From assembly GCA_902778115.1 (NCBI GenBank), contig CACYWG010000015.1, positions 1-64,000 of the forward strand: a stretch of 64,000 nt of DNA, written 5' to 3'. A model generated the notes under the pieces. That model did no database searches. It was not told where the DNA came from and worked only from the letters and a program-made list of their open reading frames with translations. The translations under genes and the position numbers were made by a program. This document shows, piece after piece, positions 16,882-26,131 of the stretch. The stretch is from Oscillospiraceae bacterium (GTDB lineage: Bacteria > Bacillota > Clostridia > Oscillospirales > Oscillospiraceae). Position 1 is the first letter of the stretch. Every line of letters starts with the position of its first letter.

Positions 16882-19800
16882 TCAAACGCGGACGGATACG
16901 GCTTTGCCGGCCGCGAGGAAGTACAGTATACCCTCGCGCACGGGCTTTCCGAAAATGCGGCGCAGCGCCGCGGCGTAGGCCCGCAGCTGCCCGGCATAGT
17001 ACGCGGCGCGCGCGGCGATCTCGTCCTCCGTTCGCACGGCGTCGGTCTTGTAATCAATGACGGTAAGCGCGCCGTCCTCCTCGATGCAGCAGTCCACCAC
17101 GCCCTGCAGCAGCACCTGCTCGCCCTCCGCACCGGGGAAGAAGTCCCCCGCACCGCACAGGAGGGAGAATTTGAACTCGCGTTCGCGGTGCTCGGCGTTC
17201 AGCATCCGCTGCCCGAGCGGCGAGGCGAAGAGTTTCACGATCGCCCCGGCATCCACCGCTTCCGCTTCCTTGTCAGAGAGCAGCCGCTTTTGCCGCAGGC
17301 GCTCGATCTCCGCGCGCACGCTTTCGAGGCTGGAGGCTTCGGCAAAATCCATGTACTGCAGTACCAGATGCGTGGCCGTGCCGCGCTGTGCGCCGGTGAG
17401 CGGGCGGTCCTTGCGGGTAAAGTCCGGCATCCGAAATACACCCGTGCGGCGCTTCGGCGCGAGTTCCTGCGCGTCCCCGTCGGCCTCCAGGCGGCCCTTG
17501 AGCTCGGTGGCGGTCAGCTTGGAGGGCAGGCTTTCCGCGGCGGCATGGGGATAGCGGAAGGAGAGATTCCTCTCCAGCTCCCGCAGCGCGTCTTCGTCGA
17601 CTTCCCCGGAAGCAGCGGCAGGAGGCGCGGCCTCCTCCGCGCCGATCTCATCCGCCGTGCGCAGCTTCAGGTGCTGCTGCCCGTCGTCGAGCGCGGCGAG
17701 AATCAGCCACTCGGCAAAGCAGCTCTGCCCGGCGAGCAGTTCAGGCGGCAGCGGGCTCGACATGGCGCTTTGCAGCTTCTCCAACGTTTTGTCCGGGTCC
17801 TTGAAGGAGGCGGTGATATACAGCCGCTCCTTGGCGCGCGTCATCGCCACGTACAGCAGGCGCATCTGCTCGCTCAGCAGCTCCCGCTCGAGCCGGCGGC
17901 GGATCGCCTGGCGGGCGAGCGTCGGGTACTCCACGCGCCGCTCCAGATCGGTCAGCTTCGGCCCGAGACCAAGCTCCGGATGCACCAGCACCGTGCCGTT
18001 GAGCTCGGTCTTGTTGAAGCGCCGCGCCGTGTCGCAGAGAAAGACCACCGGAAATTCCAGACCCTTGGATTTGTGGATCGTGAGGATCTGTACGGCGCCG
18101 CCGCCCGGACCGGCGGCGGGCTCCTCCCCGCGCTCGGCCAGGCGCCGCAGCCAGAGCACAAAACGGTGCAGGCCCTTGTAGCCGCTGGCCTCATAGCGCT
18201 GCGCGAGCGCGGCCAGCTCCATCAGATTGGCGCGCCGCTGGGCGCCGTCGGCCATGGCGCTGAATACGCTCAGCAGGTCGAGCCCGTCCAGCAGCTCCCA
18301 AACCAGCTCCTCGGCGGAGAGATCGGCGGCGAGGGCGCGCAGCGCCTCGATGCGAGACAGAAAGCTGCGGCACTTTTCGTCCGTTTCGGCTGCCGCGCAC
18401 AGCGCGGCATAGAAGTCGCGGTCGCGGTCGGCGCCGCGTACGGCGGACAGCTCGTCGGCAGAAAAGCCGAAGACCGGCGAACGCAGTGCGGCGATCAGCG
18501 GGATGTCCTGGTGGGGATTATCCAGCACCGCCAGCAGGGAGAGCGCGGTGCTGATCTCCGGCGAGCGGAAATAGCCCAGGCCCTGTCCGGCGGCCACAGG
18601 CACGCCGTGCGCCGTCAGCACGCGGCGGTAGACGGGGCCGGTGCTGTTGGCGGCGCTCATCAAAATGGCCACGTCGCCGTAGTCCATCGGGCGCAGGCCG
18701 TCTTTGCCCTGCACGGGCGTGTCGGATTCGACCAGGGTGCGGATCTTCTCCGCGACGAAGGCGGCTTCCGCGGCGGTCTTGTCCGGCGCCTCGTCCGCGT
18801 CGTCGCCGCCCCCGGCCGAGAGCAGATACAGCTCCGGTACAGGGACAGAACCCTCGTAATAGTCCGCGCCGCAGATCAGCGCGGCTTCTTCGTCATAATC
18901 CAGATCGCCGAGGCGGCGGCTCATGCAGCGGGAAAAGACGCTGTTGACCGCGTCGATGATCTCCCGCCGTGAGCGGAAATTCTCCCGCAGCAGGATTTTT
19001 CGCGCTTGTCCTGCGGAGGCCTCGGTATAGAGGGGAAAACGATCGTATTTGTCGGTGAAAATACCGGGATCGGCCAGGCGGAAGCGGTAGATGGACTGCT
19101 TCACGTCGCCCACGAGGAAGCGGTTGGCGTCGTCGCGGGAGATCGCGCGGAAGATGAGCTCCTGCACGGGACTTACGTCCTGGTATTCGTCCACCATGAT
19201 CTCGTCAAAGCGGCCCGCGACCTCGCGGGCCAGCGCCGTGGGACTGCCGTCCGGCTCGGTCAGGAGCTGCGCGGCCAGGTGCTCGAGATCGGCGTAGTCG
19301 AGCAGCGACTGGCGGCGCTTGTCACGCGTGTAGCGCTCGTCGAAGGCCAGACACAGCCGCAGCAGCGCCTGCATGGCGGGCGCGGTCTGCCGCAGCTCGG
19401 CAAGCAGGGAGGCGGAATCGTCGGCCAGCGCCTCCTGCAGCTTTTCCACGGCCTTTTTGCAGGCGTCCCGGCGCGCCTTGACGTGCGCGGTGAGCGCGGG
19501 ATCCGGGCTCTTGCCCATGTTTGTGAATTTCGGGAATTCGATGGCGTGGGCGGCCGCGGCTGCGGCGTCCCAGCCGAGAGGGACACAGCGCAGCAGCTCG
19601 CGCAGCGCATCGCCCACCGGGGCGAGGCGCTGATCGTAATAATTCAGCAGTTTTTCCTTGTGCCGCACGGCTTCCATCAGCCGGTCGATCTCGCAGGCCC
19701 AGTATTCGGCCGTCGCAGCGGCGTCGGCCAGCAGCTCGCGGCCCCAGGGCGTCTCGCCCGCGTCGGCGAAGGGCTGATTCAGCATTTCGGCCTGCTGTTC

Positions 19801-20385
19801 GGCCCAGAGCGCGGGGCGCGCATGGCTCTGCATCTTGCCGTGCAGGTCCAGCACCAGCGCGCCGAGGCGGCGGTCGTCCCGGCCTGCGCCGGCGGTGTCG
19901 GCCAGCAGCAGGAAGCCGGGGTGCTCCTCCGGCTTTTCGTACCAGTCCTCCAGCACGCGCTCAAGCGCCGCGGCCTTCATGCTCTCGGCGCGCTCCTCGT
20001 CCAGGATCCTGAAGTCCGGCGAAAGGGAGAGCGCCGCGCTGTTTTCCCGCAGGAGCGAGCTGCAGAAGCTGTGAATGGTGCCGATGGGCGCCTTGCGGCA
20101 GAGAGCACTCTGGCGGCGCAGACGGCGGTTGTCCGGATCAGCGGCGAGCGCCTTGTTCAGCTCGTCGGTGATGCGGCTTTTCAGTTCGCCCGCTGCGGCG
20201 CGGGTGAAGGTGTTGATCAGGAAGCGGTCGAGCTCGGCGGGGTGTTCCCCGTCGGTCAGGCGCTGCAGCAGGCGCTGCGTGAGCACGCGGGTCTTGCCGC
20301 TGCCCGCGCCGGCGGACACCAGCAGCGTGGCGCCGCGAAGCGCCATGGCGGCGGCCTGCGAGGGGGTCGCTTTGAATTCAGCCAT
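16882..20385 (-). CDS. addA: ATP-dependent helicase/nuclease subunit A (AddA)
   Basis: The 1167-residue product is a UvrD-superfamily helicase fused to a RecB-type nuclease, the AddA plan. Near the N-terminus ATPSQAAAMA and SAGAGSGKTRVLTQRLL give the Q motif and Walker A; VDEYQDVSPVQE is motif II; LTIHKSKGLEFPVVFL and LLYVAMTRAKERLYI are motifs V and VI. The C-terminal nuclease core reads GVVDCCIEEDG...VIDYKTD, with the D and DxK catalytic residues. With AddB it resects double-strand breaks up to Chi-like sites for RecA loading. It overlaps the addB stop by 8 bp (start behind GAGGAGGTG), so it is coupled to addB. Length is close to the family norm of about 1200. Confidence 0.96.
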   Translation of the reverse strand: MAEFKATPSQAAAMALRGATLLVSAGAGSGKTRVLTQRLLQRLTDGEHPAELDRFLINTFTRAAAGELKSRITDELNKALAADPDNRRLRRQSALCRKAPIGTIHSFCSSLLRENSAALSLSPDFRILDEERAESMKAAALERVLEDWYEKPEEHPGFLLLADTAGAGRDDRRLGALVLDLHGKMQSHARPALWAEQQAEMLNQPFADAGETPWGRELLADAAATAEYWACEIDRLMEAVRHKEKLLNYYDQRLAPVGDALRELLRCVPLGWDAAAAAAHAIEFPKFTNMGKSPDPALTAHVKARRDACKKAVEKLQEALADDSASLLAELRQTAPAMQALLRLCLAFDERYTRDKRRQSLLDYADLEHLAAQLLTEPDGSPTALAREVAGRFDEIMVDEYQDVSPVQELIFRAISRDDANRFLVGDVKQSIYRFRLADPGIFTDKYDRFPLYTEASAGQARKILLRENFRSRREIIDAVNSVFSRCMSRRLGDLDYDEEAALICGADYYEGSVPVPELYLLSAGGGDDADEAPDKTAAEAAFVAEKIRTLVESDTPVQGKDGLRPMDYGDVAILMSAANSTGPVYRRVLTAHGVPVAAGQGLGYFRSPEISTALSLLAVLDNPHQDIPLIAALRSPVFGFSADELSAVRGADRDRDFYAALCAAAETDEKCRSFLSRIEALRALAADLSAEELVWELLDGLDLLSVFSAMADGAQRRANLMELAALAQRYEASGYKGLHRFVLWLRRLAERGEEPAAGPGGGAVQILTIHKSKGLEFPVVFLCDTARRFNKTELNGTVLVHPELGLGPKLTDLERRVEYPTLARQAIRRRLERELLSEQMRLLYVAMTRAKERLYITASFKDPDKTLEKLQSAMSSPLPPELLAGQSCFAEWLILAALDDGQQHLKLRTADEIGAEEAAPPAAASGEVDEDALRELERNLSFRYPHAAAESLPSKLTATELKGRLEADGDAQELAPKRRTGVFRMPDFTRKDRPLTGAQRGTATHLVLQYMDFAEASSLESVRAEIERLRQKRLLSDKEAEAVDAGAIVKLFASPLGQRMLNAEHREREFKFSLLCGAGDFFPGAEGEQVLLQGVVDCCIEEDGALTVIDYKTDAVRTEDEIAARAAYYAGQLRAYAAALRRIFGKPVREGILYFLAAGKAVSVRV

Positions 20386-23300
20386 CTCCGGACACCTCCT
20401 CGTCGATCTTTTCCCAGACCTCGCCGTCCTTCAGGCGGGGCAGATAGCGGCAGCGTTCGCCGTTTTCCCCGTCGCAGAACTGGCAGGCGTCGTAGAATTC
20501 GCAGAACTGGCAGGCGTTGTCTATGCCGCTGCGGAAGTAGGGGTCGGCGGCGATGCTGCCCTGCCGCAGTTCCTTTGCCATCTCACCCAGACGCTTTTGG
20601 ATGTGGCGCGACAACCGGCCGAGCTGCTCGGCGCTGGCCAGGCCGCTCACGGCCTTGCCGGAGCGGAAGGAGACCGGGATATAGCGCTTGTCCTCGCCTT
20701 TTTCCCAGGCTTCGATCAGCGCGTCGTCGCCCAGCACCAGGCCGCTGCGCCGCAGGGCCCTGGCCCGCTGGTCGGCAAGCTCCTCGTCGCCGGGCCTCCG
20801 GTCGGCGGACAGCAGCGCGTCGCGCGCCGGCAGATACATGACTCCGGCGGGCACGATCTCGTTGCCGTAGCGCTGCTCGCCGCCCTCGCCGAGGGCAAAG
20901 AGATACAGCAGCATCTGCAGGCCTATGCCGTACCACACGTCGGACAGGGAGAATTTCTTGACGCCGGTCTTATAGTCGACCACGCGCAGATAGAGCTTGC
21001 CCTCATGCAGCCAGCCGTCCACACGGTCGGCCACGCCCGTCAGCGTCAGGCGGCCCTGCCCCTGCCCCAGCTCCACCGGCGGCAAGTCGCGGGCTTTTGA
21101 AAAGTCCAGCTCAAAGTCCAGCGGCTCGAAATCGGAGCGCCGCAGCTCGCGCGCCGTGTCCAGCACGATGCGCTCGGCGTCGCGGCTGAGGCGCCGGAAA
21201 AGGTGGACGAAACGTGCGCTCTTTTCCTGAAAATCGCTGAGCTCGCGGTGCACGTAATCGGAAACGGCCTCCTGAACGAGAGACTTGAGTTCTTCGTCCG
21301 TCACGGCGCGAAAACCGCCGCGCTTCTTCGCTTCGCGGGCGCAGCGCTCCAGCACATAGTGCAGGAAGGTGCCGATCTCGGGCGGCGTGAAGCCCGCGGG
21401 CTCATAGGGCTGCGCCTTGAGTCCGTACTGGCAGAAATAGGCATAGCGGCAGGAGGAAAACTTGTCAATGCGCGAGGCGGTCAGCCGCAGCTTCTGCCCG
21501 TAGAGCGTCTCCACCGCGGCAGGGGAGAGCCGCCCGCGGCTCATGGCGGCGGCAGCCTCCAGCGGCGCCATGCGCTCCGGCATATGCTCGCGCGCGTAGG
21601 CAGCGGCGGCGCGCTGCAGCGCGTCTCCGCCGCGCAGCGCGTTGGCGGCCAGAGTCAGCGCCGGGGCGGGCGCGGCGAGACGGCAGCGCTCCGGCTGCAC
21701 GTCTTCGACAGGCAGACCGAACAGCGCCGCGGCGCGGTTGACAACGATGGACGGGCGCAGCGCGGCGCCGTCCGCGCCGGTCGCGGAAAAACAGAGATCG
21801 AGCGTATCGGAGGGGAGCGTCAGCACGTGATAGATCAGCGCGAATTCCCGCCAAAGCTCCTCCTCGCCCGCGCCGCCGAGGTCGATGCCGAGGGCGAGCA
21901 GGCGCTCGCGCTCCTCCTCGGAGAAAAGGCCGCCCTGCTCCTGTGCCAGCGGCAGACGGTCGTCGGAGGCGCCCAGCACGATCAGGTGCCGGATGCTGCG
22001 GCGGCGCATGCGGTCGAAGTCGCCGGCGGAGACCCGGTCGAGCGCGACCGGGATGGTGCCCACGTCGTACTGGGAGAGCATCTGTAAAAAGAGGCGGCCG
22101 AAGCTGGAAAAATCCATCTCCGTATCGCCGAGGATGGCCTCGCTCTGCTCGAGCGCAGAGACGATCAGCTCCCAAAGCTGGCGGTACTCCGCCGCAAGAC
22201 GCTCCTGCCCGGCCTGGATGAGCGCGTCGGCGCGCGCCTCGAGCGTCTCCGGCAGATGCAGATCCTCAAAAAAACGGGCGAGGGCCGCAGCCTGTCCGGC
22301 GGCGGTGGCGGCCTCCTTGCCGCGCCGCTCCAGATTCTGCAGCGGCAGCGCCACGCGGCGGCGCAGGGCATTGACCTCCTGCAGCCGCGCCTCGGATTCC
22401 TCCGTCACCTGCGCGCCGCAGCCGTCCGGGTGCTGTTTCCAGTCGCCCCGGCGCTGCCAGGCGGGCGCGCGCAGCTGCCATTTGAAGATGTAGTTCTCCA
22501 GCGCGTCGCACTCCGCCAAAGTCAGACCCGTGAGTCCGGTGCGCAGATAGCTCACCGTATCGTCCACGTCCCAGCCATTTTCCAGGATCTCATAAGCGCC
22601 GGCGATCAGCGCGGGCAGCGGCTTTTGCAGCAGTTCGCTGCGACGCGTCAGATACAGCGGTACGCCGTAGTGCCGGAAGGCGTTTTCCAGCAGCGGGCGG
22701 TAATCCTCGAAGCCGCGCACGGCCACGGCAATGTCGCGCCAGCGGCAGCCGGCGCGCACCAGCTCCAGCGCCCGCGCGGCGGCGTATTCACATTCGGCGG
22801 CCATGCTCTCGGCCCGCCGCAGGCGGAGCGCTTCAGCCCGGCCCTCGAAGCGTTCGGGCGAGAAACGGAACAGCCGCCCGGTGAAAAAGCGCAGCGCCGG
22901 GTCTTTGCCCCCGGCGGGCGTGAAAGTGCGGATCTCCGTCTCCTGCCCGAGCTCTTCGGCGCAGGCGCGCAGCGAGCGCGCCGCCCGCCGGGACAGGGCA
23001 AAGACCTCGTCGCCGCCGTCCAGGGCGTCCAGCGTCAGGCAGACGGTGAGGGTTGCGCCGCTTTGCAGCATGGCGCGCAGGATCTCCCGCTCCTGGCCGG
23101 TAAAATCGATAAAGCCGTCAATGACGATATGGTGTTCCGGCCCGATGCAGCCGGGGAGGAGCTGCGCGAGCAGCTGCAGGCGGTCGGCCGGATCGGCGCG
23201 GCCGTTGGAAACGACGGCCTCATAAGCCTCCAGCACCAGCGCCGCGTCCTGCAGCTTGTCGCCGAGGCGCGCATCGCAGTCCGCGACCGCCTCCTCCAGC

Positions 23301-23707
23301 ATTTCGGCGCTCACGCCGGCAGTTTTCAGCTCGTCGGCGGCGGAGAGCATCAGCGCGGGGAATTCCGGCCGCCGCCGCGCCGCCTTGTAGGCGCGCAGCC
23401 GCTCGCCCACACCGGCGAGCGCCAGCGACATGCACAGCAGCCGCCCGCCCTTGTCGAGCACGGGCAGAGCAGCGCCGCCCTGCTCGCTCAGCACGCGCCG
23501 CGCAAGGCCCGAGAAGCTGAACACCTCGGCATAGCGGCTCATCGTGTCGCCGCAGCGCAGGCAGAGCTCGCGCTCGGCCTCGTGGCTGTACTGCTCCGGA
23601 ACGATCAGCCAGTTGTCCGGCGCCTGCGCCAGCACCCGGCGGCGGATCTCGTCCATCACCGCCGCGGTCTTGCCGCTGCCCGCCGGGCCGATATAGAGCT
23701 TGAGCAT
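20378..23707 (-). CDS. addB: ATP-dependent nuclease subunit B (AddB)
   Basis: The ATG at 23707 follows GAGAGGAGG and begins MLKLYIGPAGSGKT, the standard AddB N-terminus with its Walker A; the extension to 23824 runs through a terminator and is not coding. The 1109-residue protein has an inactivated-helicase-like body (Chi recognition) and a C-terminal RecB-type nuclease with GVADRVDGW and VVDYKTG. The iron-sulphur cysteines are visible: one in SSCRYAYF upstream of the nuclease and CQFCEFYDAC near the end, matching the four-Cys cluster known for AddB. It is the first gene of the addBA pair. A perfect 18-bp palindrome lies at 23744-23761 in front of it. Confidence 0.95.
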   Translation of the reverse strand: MLKLYIGPAGSGKTAAVMDEIRRRVLAQAPDNWLIVPEQYSHEAERELCLRCGDTMSRYAEVFSFSGLARRVLSEQGGAALPVLDKGGRLLCMSLALAGVGERLRAYKAARRRPEFPALMLSAADELKTAGVSAEMLEEAVADCDARLGDKLQDAALVLEAYEAVVSNGRADPADRLQLLAQLLPGCIGPEHHIVIDGFIDFTGQEREILRAMLQSGATLTVCLTLDALDGGDEVFALSRRAARSLRACAEELGQETEIRTFTPAGGKDPALRFFTGRLFRFSPERFEGRAEALRLRRAESMAAECEYAAARALELVRAGCRWRDIAVAVRGFEDYRPLLENAFRHYGVPLYLTRRSELLQKPLPALIAGAYEILENGWDVDDTVSYLRTGLTGLTLAECDALENYIFKWQLRAPAWQRRGDWKQHPDGCGAQVTEESEARLQEVNALRRRVALPLQNLERRGKEAATAAGQAAALARFFEDLHLPETLEARADALIQAGQERLAAEYRQLWELIVSALEQSEAILGDTEMDFSSFGRLFLQMLSQYDVGTIPVALDRVSAGDFDRMRRRSIRHLIVLGASDDRLPLAQEQGGLFSEEERERLLALGIDLGGAGEEELWREFALIYHVLTLPSDTLDLCFSATGADGAALRPSIVVNRAAALFGLPVEDVQPERCRLAAPAPALTLAANALRGGDALQRAAAAYAREHMPERMAPLEAAAAMSRGRLSPAAVETLYGQKLRLTASRIDKFSSCRYAYFCQYGLKAQPYEPAGFTPPEIGTFLHYVLERCAREAKKRGGFRAVTDEELKSLVQEAVSDYVHRELSDFQEKSARFVHLFRRLSRDAERIVLDTARELRRSDFEPLDFELDFSKARDLPPVELGQGQGRLTLTGVADRVDGWLHEGKLYLRVVDYKTGVKKFSLSDVWYGIGLQMLLYLFALGEGGEQRYGNEIVPAGVMYLPARDALLSADRRPGDEELADQRARALRRSGLVLGDDALIEAWEKGEDKRYIPVSFRSGKAVSGLASAEQLGRLSRHIQKRLGEMAKELRQGSIAADPYFRSGIDNACQFCEFYDACQFCDGENGERCRYLPRLKDGEVWEKIDEEVSGDG

Positions 23708-23743
23708 GGCTCGCGCCTCCTCTCTGTCTGTCAATGAGTCAAC

Positions 23744-23761
23744 TGCGAAACTTGTTTCGCA
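23744..23761. promoter_or_regulatory. Perfect 18-bp palindrome upstream of addB
   Basis: TGCGAAAC-TT-GTTTCGCA, located 37 bp before the addB start and after the carboxypeptidase terminator. The core CGAAACTTGTTTCG resembles, but does not fully match, the Gram-positive LexA box CGAAC-N4-GTTCG. A regulatory role is inferred from symmetry and position. Confidence 0.5.
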
Positions 23762-23785
23762 ATCTAATAGTCTGTAAACAGGAAA

Positions 23786-23815
23786 GAGGAGCCAGGGGAT
23801 TCTTCCCCGCTCCTC
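23786..23815 (-). terminator. Probable terminator of the D,D-carboxypeptidase gene
   Basis: GAGGAGC / GCTCCTC with an inner GGGGA / TCCCC stem; on the minus strand it is followed by TTTCCTGTTTAC, a moderately U-rich tract. Confidence 0.65.
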
Positions 23816-23826
23816 ATTCCTCAAGA

Positions 23827-25311
23827 TTATGTTTTCCCGTCTTCGTCAAAGAAGCGGGCCAGGTCGATGGTGTCGGCGTCGCGCTCGGAGGGATCCACAG
23901 CGGTAAAGCGCAGAGTGGGTTCCTCTGCGGCGCTCTGCTGCCTTCTGAGCTCCTGCGCGGCCTTCCGCCGCTTCTCCGCCTGCTGCACCTCCCGGAGATG
24001 CTTCCGGCGCAGCGCCCGATAGCGCAGCACCAGCGCGAAGTAGAGCACCAGGATCAGCGCCAGCACGACGATCACGAGGCGCACGCCTCGGGCGGCAAAG
24101 AAGCTGTCCACCTGCATGCGGATGAACTCACGCTTGGCGATCTTCACCTCGGCGGCATTCACCAGGTCGTAGGGACCGTAGCTCTCCCCGTTGATCTTCA
24201 GCTTCACGCTTCCGAGAATGGTGCCGGCGGGAATGGGTGCAACAAAGCGGTCCTTCAGCAGCGTAATCTCCAGCTCCCGGCTCTCCGGCGGCGCGTCGGA
24301 GGGCAGAAGCAGGCGCAGGTCCTCGGTGGGACGGAGGCTGACAAAGCCCTCGCCCTCGGCCTGCTCCACCGGCTCCCGGCGGATGACCTCGGCGCTGCTG
24401 AGCACCTGTCCGTAGGAGAAGTTTTCAAATACCCAGTTATACAGACGGATGCTGTCGTTGAAGCTCTCGGGCTGTTCGGAATCTCCGGTCAGTGGGCCGG
24501 GGCAGCCCATCACGACGGTCAGCACGCGCAGATCGTCCTTTTCAGCCACAGAGGCCAGGCAGTAGCCCGCCGCGCGGGTAAAGCCGGTCTTGCCGCCGAT
24601 GGCGGGCTCATAGTAGAAGTCGCCGTACTGGGAATAATAGGAATCGTGTGTGGTGAGCGCGTCGGTGCTCTTGAGCTCGCGCGGCTCGTTGTAATTGGTT
24701 TTGGAGACCGTGTAGGTCGAGGTGGTGAAGGCCTCCAGGAAGTCCTCGTGCTGCAGCGCCTCCTGCAGGATGACGCTCAGCTCACGAGCGGTGGTCTGGT
24801 TGTCGTAGGACAGGCCGTTCGGGTCGGCAAAATGGGTGCTTTTCAGGCCAAGCTCCTCCGCACGGCGGTTCATCAGCTCCACAAAGCCGCCGATGCTGCC
24901 GCCGATCCTGCTGCCGAGCACGTTGCAGGCCTCGTTGGCGGAGACGACCATGGCGCAGTAGAAATAATCCCGGAAGCTCATCTGCTCGCCGGCCACGATG
25001 CTGGCGTTGCTGCTGGAGGAATCCAGGCCCGTCTGGCAGTCCAGACCGGCTGTGACGGTCTCGTCCATGCCCACGTCGCCGCGCTCCGCGGCCTCCACGG
25101 ACAGCAGTCCGGTCATGATCTTCGTCAGGCTGGCGGGGGAGCGCTGCTCATCCGCGTTGTGTTCGTCGATGACCTTGCCGGTGTTCAGATCGACGATGAT
25201 CCAGGATTTCGCCGTAACCTCCGGCGCATCCAGGGCCAGGGCCGAAGGCGCCGCGGCGGAGACGAGCAGGCAGAATATGATCAAGATACTTAAGATTCGG
25301 AATTTTTTCAT
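23827..25311 (-). CDS. D-alanyl-D-alanine carboxypeptidase (S11 family, DacF/PBP5-like)
   Basis: The start MKKFRILSILIIF at 25311 follows GGGAGAG. The 494-residue precursor has a signal peptide (about 1-27), then the S11 serine peptidase domain with SLTK (Ser61, Lys64), SAN (124-126) and KTG (241-243). A PBP5-like beta-rich C-terminal domain follows, and then, unusually late, a transmembrane helix (VRLVIVVLALILVLYFALVL) and an Arg/Lys/Glu-rich cytoplasmic tail with coiled-coil character. It trims the terminal D-Ala of peptidoglycan pentapeptides. Whether it is the vegetative DacA or sporulation DacF type cannot be told from sequence. It has a strong promoter of its own. Confidence 0.93.
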   Translation of the reverse strand: MKKFRILSILIIFCLLVSAAAPSALALDAPEVTAKSWIIVDLNTGKVIDEHNADEQRSPASLTKIMTGLLSVEAAERGDVGMDETVTAGLDCQTGLDSSSSNASIVAGEQMSFRDYFYCAMVVSANEACNVLGSRIGGSIGGFVELMNRRAEELGLKSTHFADPNGLSYDNQTTARELSVILQEALQHEDFLEAFTTSTYTVSKTNYNEPRELKSTDALTTHDSYYSQYGDFYYEPAIGGKTGFTRAAGYCLASVAEKDDLRVLTVVMGCPGPLTGDSEQPESFNDSIRLYNWVFENFSYGQVLSSAEVIRREPVEQAEGEGFVSLRPTEDLRLLLPSDAPPESRELEITLLKDRFVAPIPAGTILGSVKLKINGESYGPYDLVNAAEVKIAKREFIRMQVDSFFAARGVRLVIVVLALILVLYFALVLRYRALRRKHLREVQQAEKRRKAAQELRRQQSAAEEPTLRFTAVDPSERDADTIDLARFFDEDGKT

Positions 25312-25362
25312 TTTTCTCTCCCGATTTGCCAGGAAACATGGTATAGTAAAGACGTGCATGCT

Positions 25363-25391
25363 ATTATATAATCTGAGGACGAAAAAAGCAA
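25363..25391 (-). promoter_or_regulatory. Sigma-A promoter of the D,D-carboxypeptidase gene
   Basis: Minus strand TTGCTT (25386-25391), 17 bp, perfect TATAAT (25363-25368), 52 bp before the start codon. The divergent two-component operon starts 50 bp to the right; no clear promoter was found for it. Confidence 0.75.
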
Positions 25392-25441
25392 CTTAATTTC
25401 GCCGACACGCTTCGAGCCGGATCGGGAAAGCGGGGGAAATC

Positions 25442-26128
25442 ATGAAAATACTGGTGGTCGACGACGAGCGCCTGCTTGTCAAGGGAATCAAATTCAACCT
25501 TGAAAACGAGGGATATACCGTGGACGCCGGCTACGACGGCGAGGAGGCCGTGGAGCTGGCCCGCACGGGCGGCTACGACCTGATCGTGCTGGATCTGATG
25601 ATGCCGAAAAAGGACGGCCTGCAGGCCTGCCAGGAGATCCGCAGCTTCTCCACCGTGCCGATCATCATGCTCACGGCCCGCAGCGAGGGCGCAGACCTGC
25701 TGATGGGCTTTGAGTCCGGCGCGGACGACTATGTGACCAAGCCCTTCAACATTTTGGAGCTCAAGGCGCGCATCCGCGCGCTGCTGCGCCGCTCCAGCAT
25801 GGCCGCCGCGCCGCAGGAGAACACGGTGCTCCGGCGCGGGCATATCTGCATCGATCCCGAGCGCCGCAGCGCCAGCAAGGACGGGCAGAACGTGGAGCTG
25901 ACGATGAAGGAGTTCGACCTGATCGAGTTTTTGATGCGCAACCCCGGCCGCGTTTACAGCCGCGAAAGCCTGCTGGATCTGGTCTGGGGCTACGATTATC
26001 AGGGCGATACGCGCACCGTGGACGTGCATATCCGCCGCCTGCGCGAAAAGCTGGAGCTCGACCCCGGTCATCCGACCTACATCATCACCAAGTGGGGCGT
26101 CGGCTACTACTTCGCGGACGAGGGCTGA
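25442..26128 (+). CDS. OmpR/PhoB-family response regulator
   Basis: The 228-residue product has a receiver domain with acidic pair DDE at 7-9, phosphoacceptor Asp51 in IVLDLMMPKKDG, Thr in MLTAR and Lys in YVTKPFN, followed by a winged-helix DNA-binding domain (about 125-225; MKEFDLIEFLMRNPGRVYSR, RTVDVHIRRLREKL). It is the partner of the histidine kinase three bases downstream. The receiver/kinase pair has the look of the PhoPR/WalRK class common in Firmicutes, but the target genes are not apparent. The ATG at 25442 follows GGGGGAA. Confidence 0.93.
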   Translation: MKILVVDDERLLVKGIKFNLENEGYTVDAGYDGEEAVELARTGGYDLIVLDLMMPKKDGLQACQEIRSFSTVPIIMLTARSEGADLLMGFESGADDYVTKPFNILELKARIRALLRRSSMAAAPQENTVLRRGHICIDPERRSASKDGQNVELTMKEFDLIEFLMRNPGRVYSRESLLDLVWGYDYQGDTRTVDVHIRRLREKLELDPGHPTYIITKWGVGYYFADEG

Positions 26129-26131
26129 GCG

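Noticed and set aside
25311-25441. Promoter for the response regulator from TTGCCA (25326) and TATAGT (25342)
   Set aside because: The spacer is only 10 bp, far from the 16-18 bp needed.
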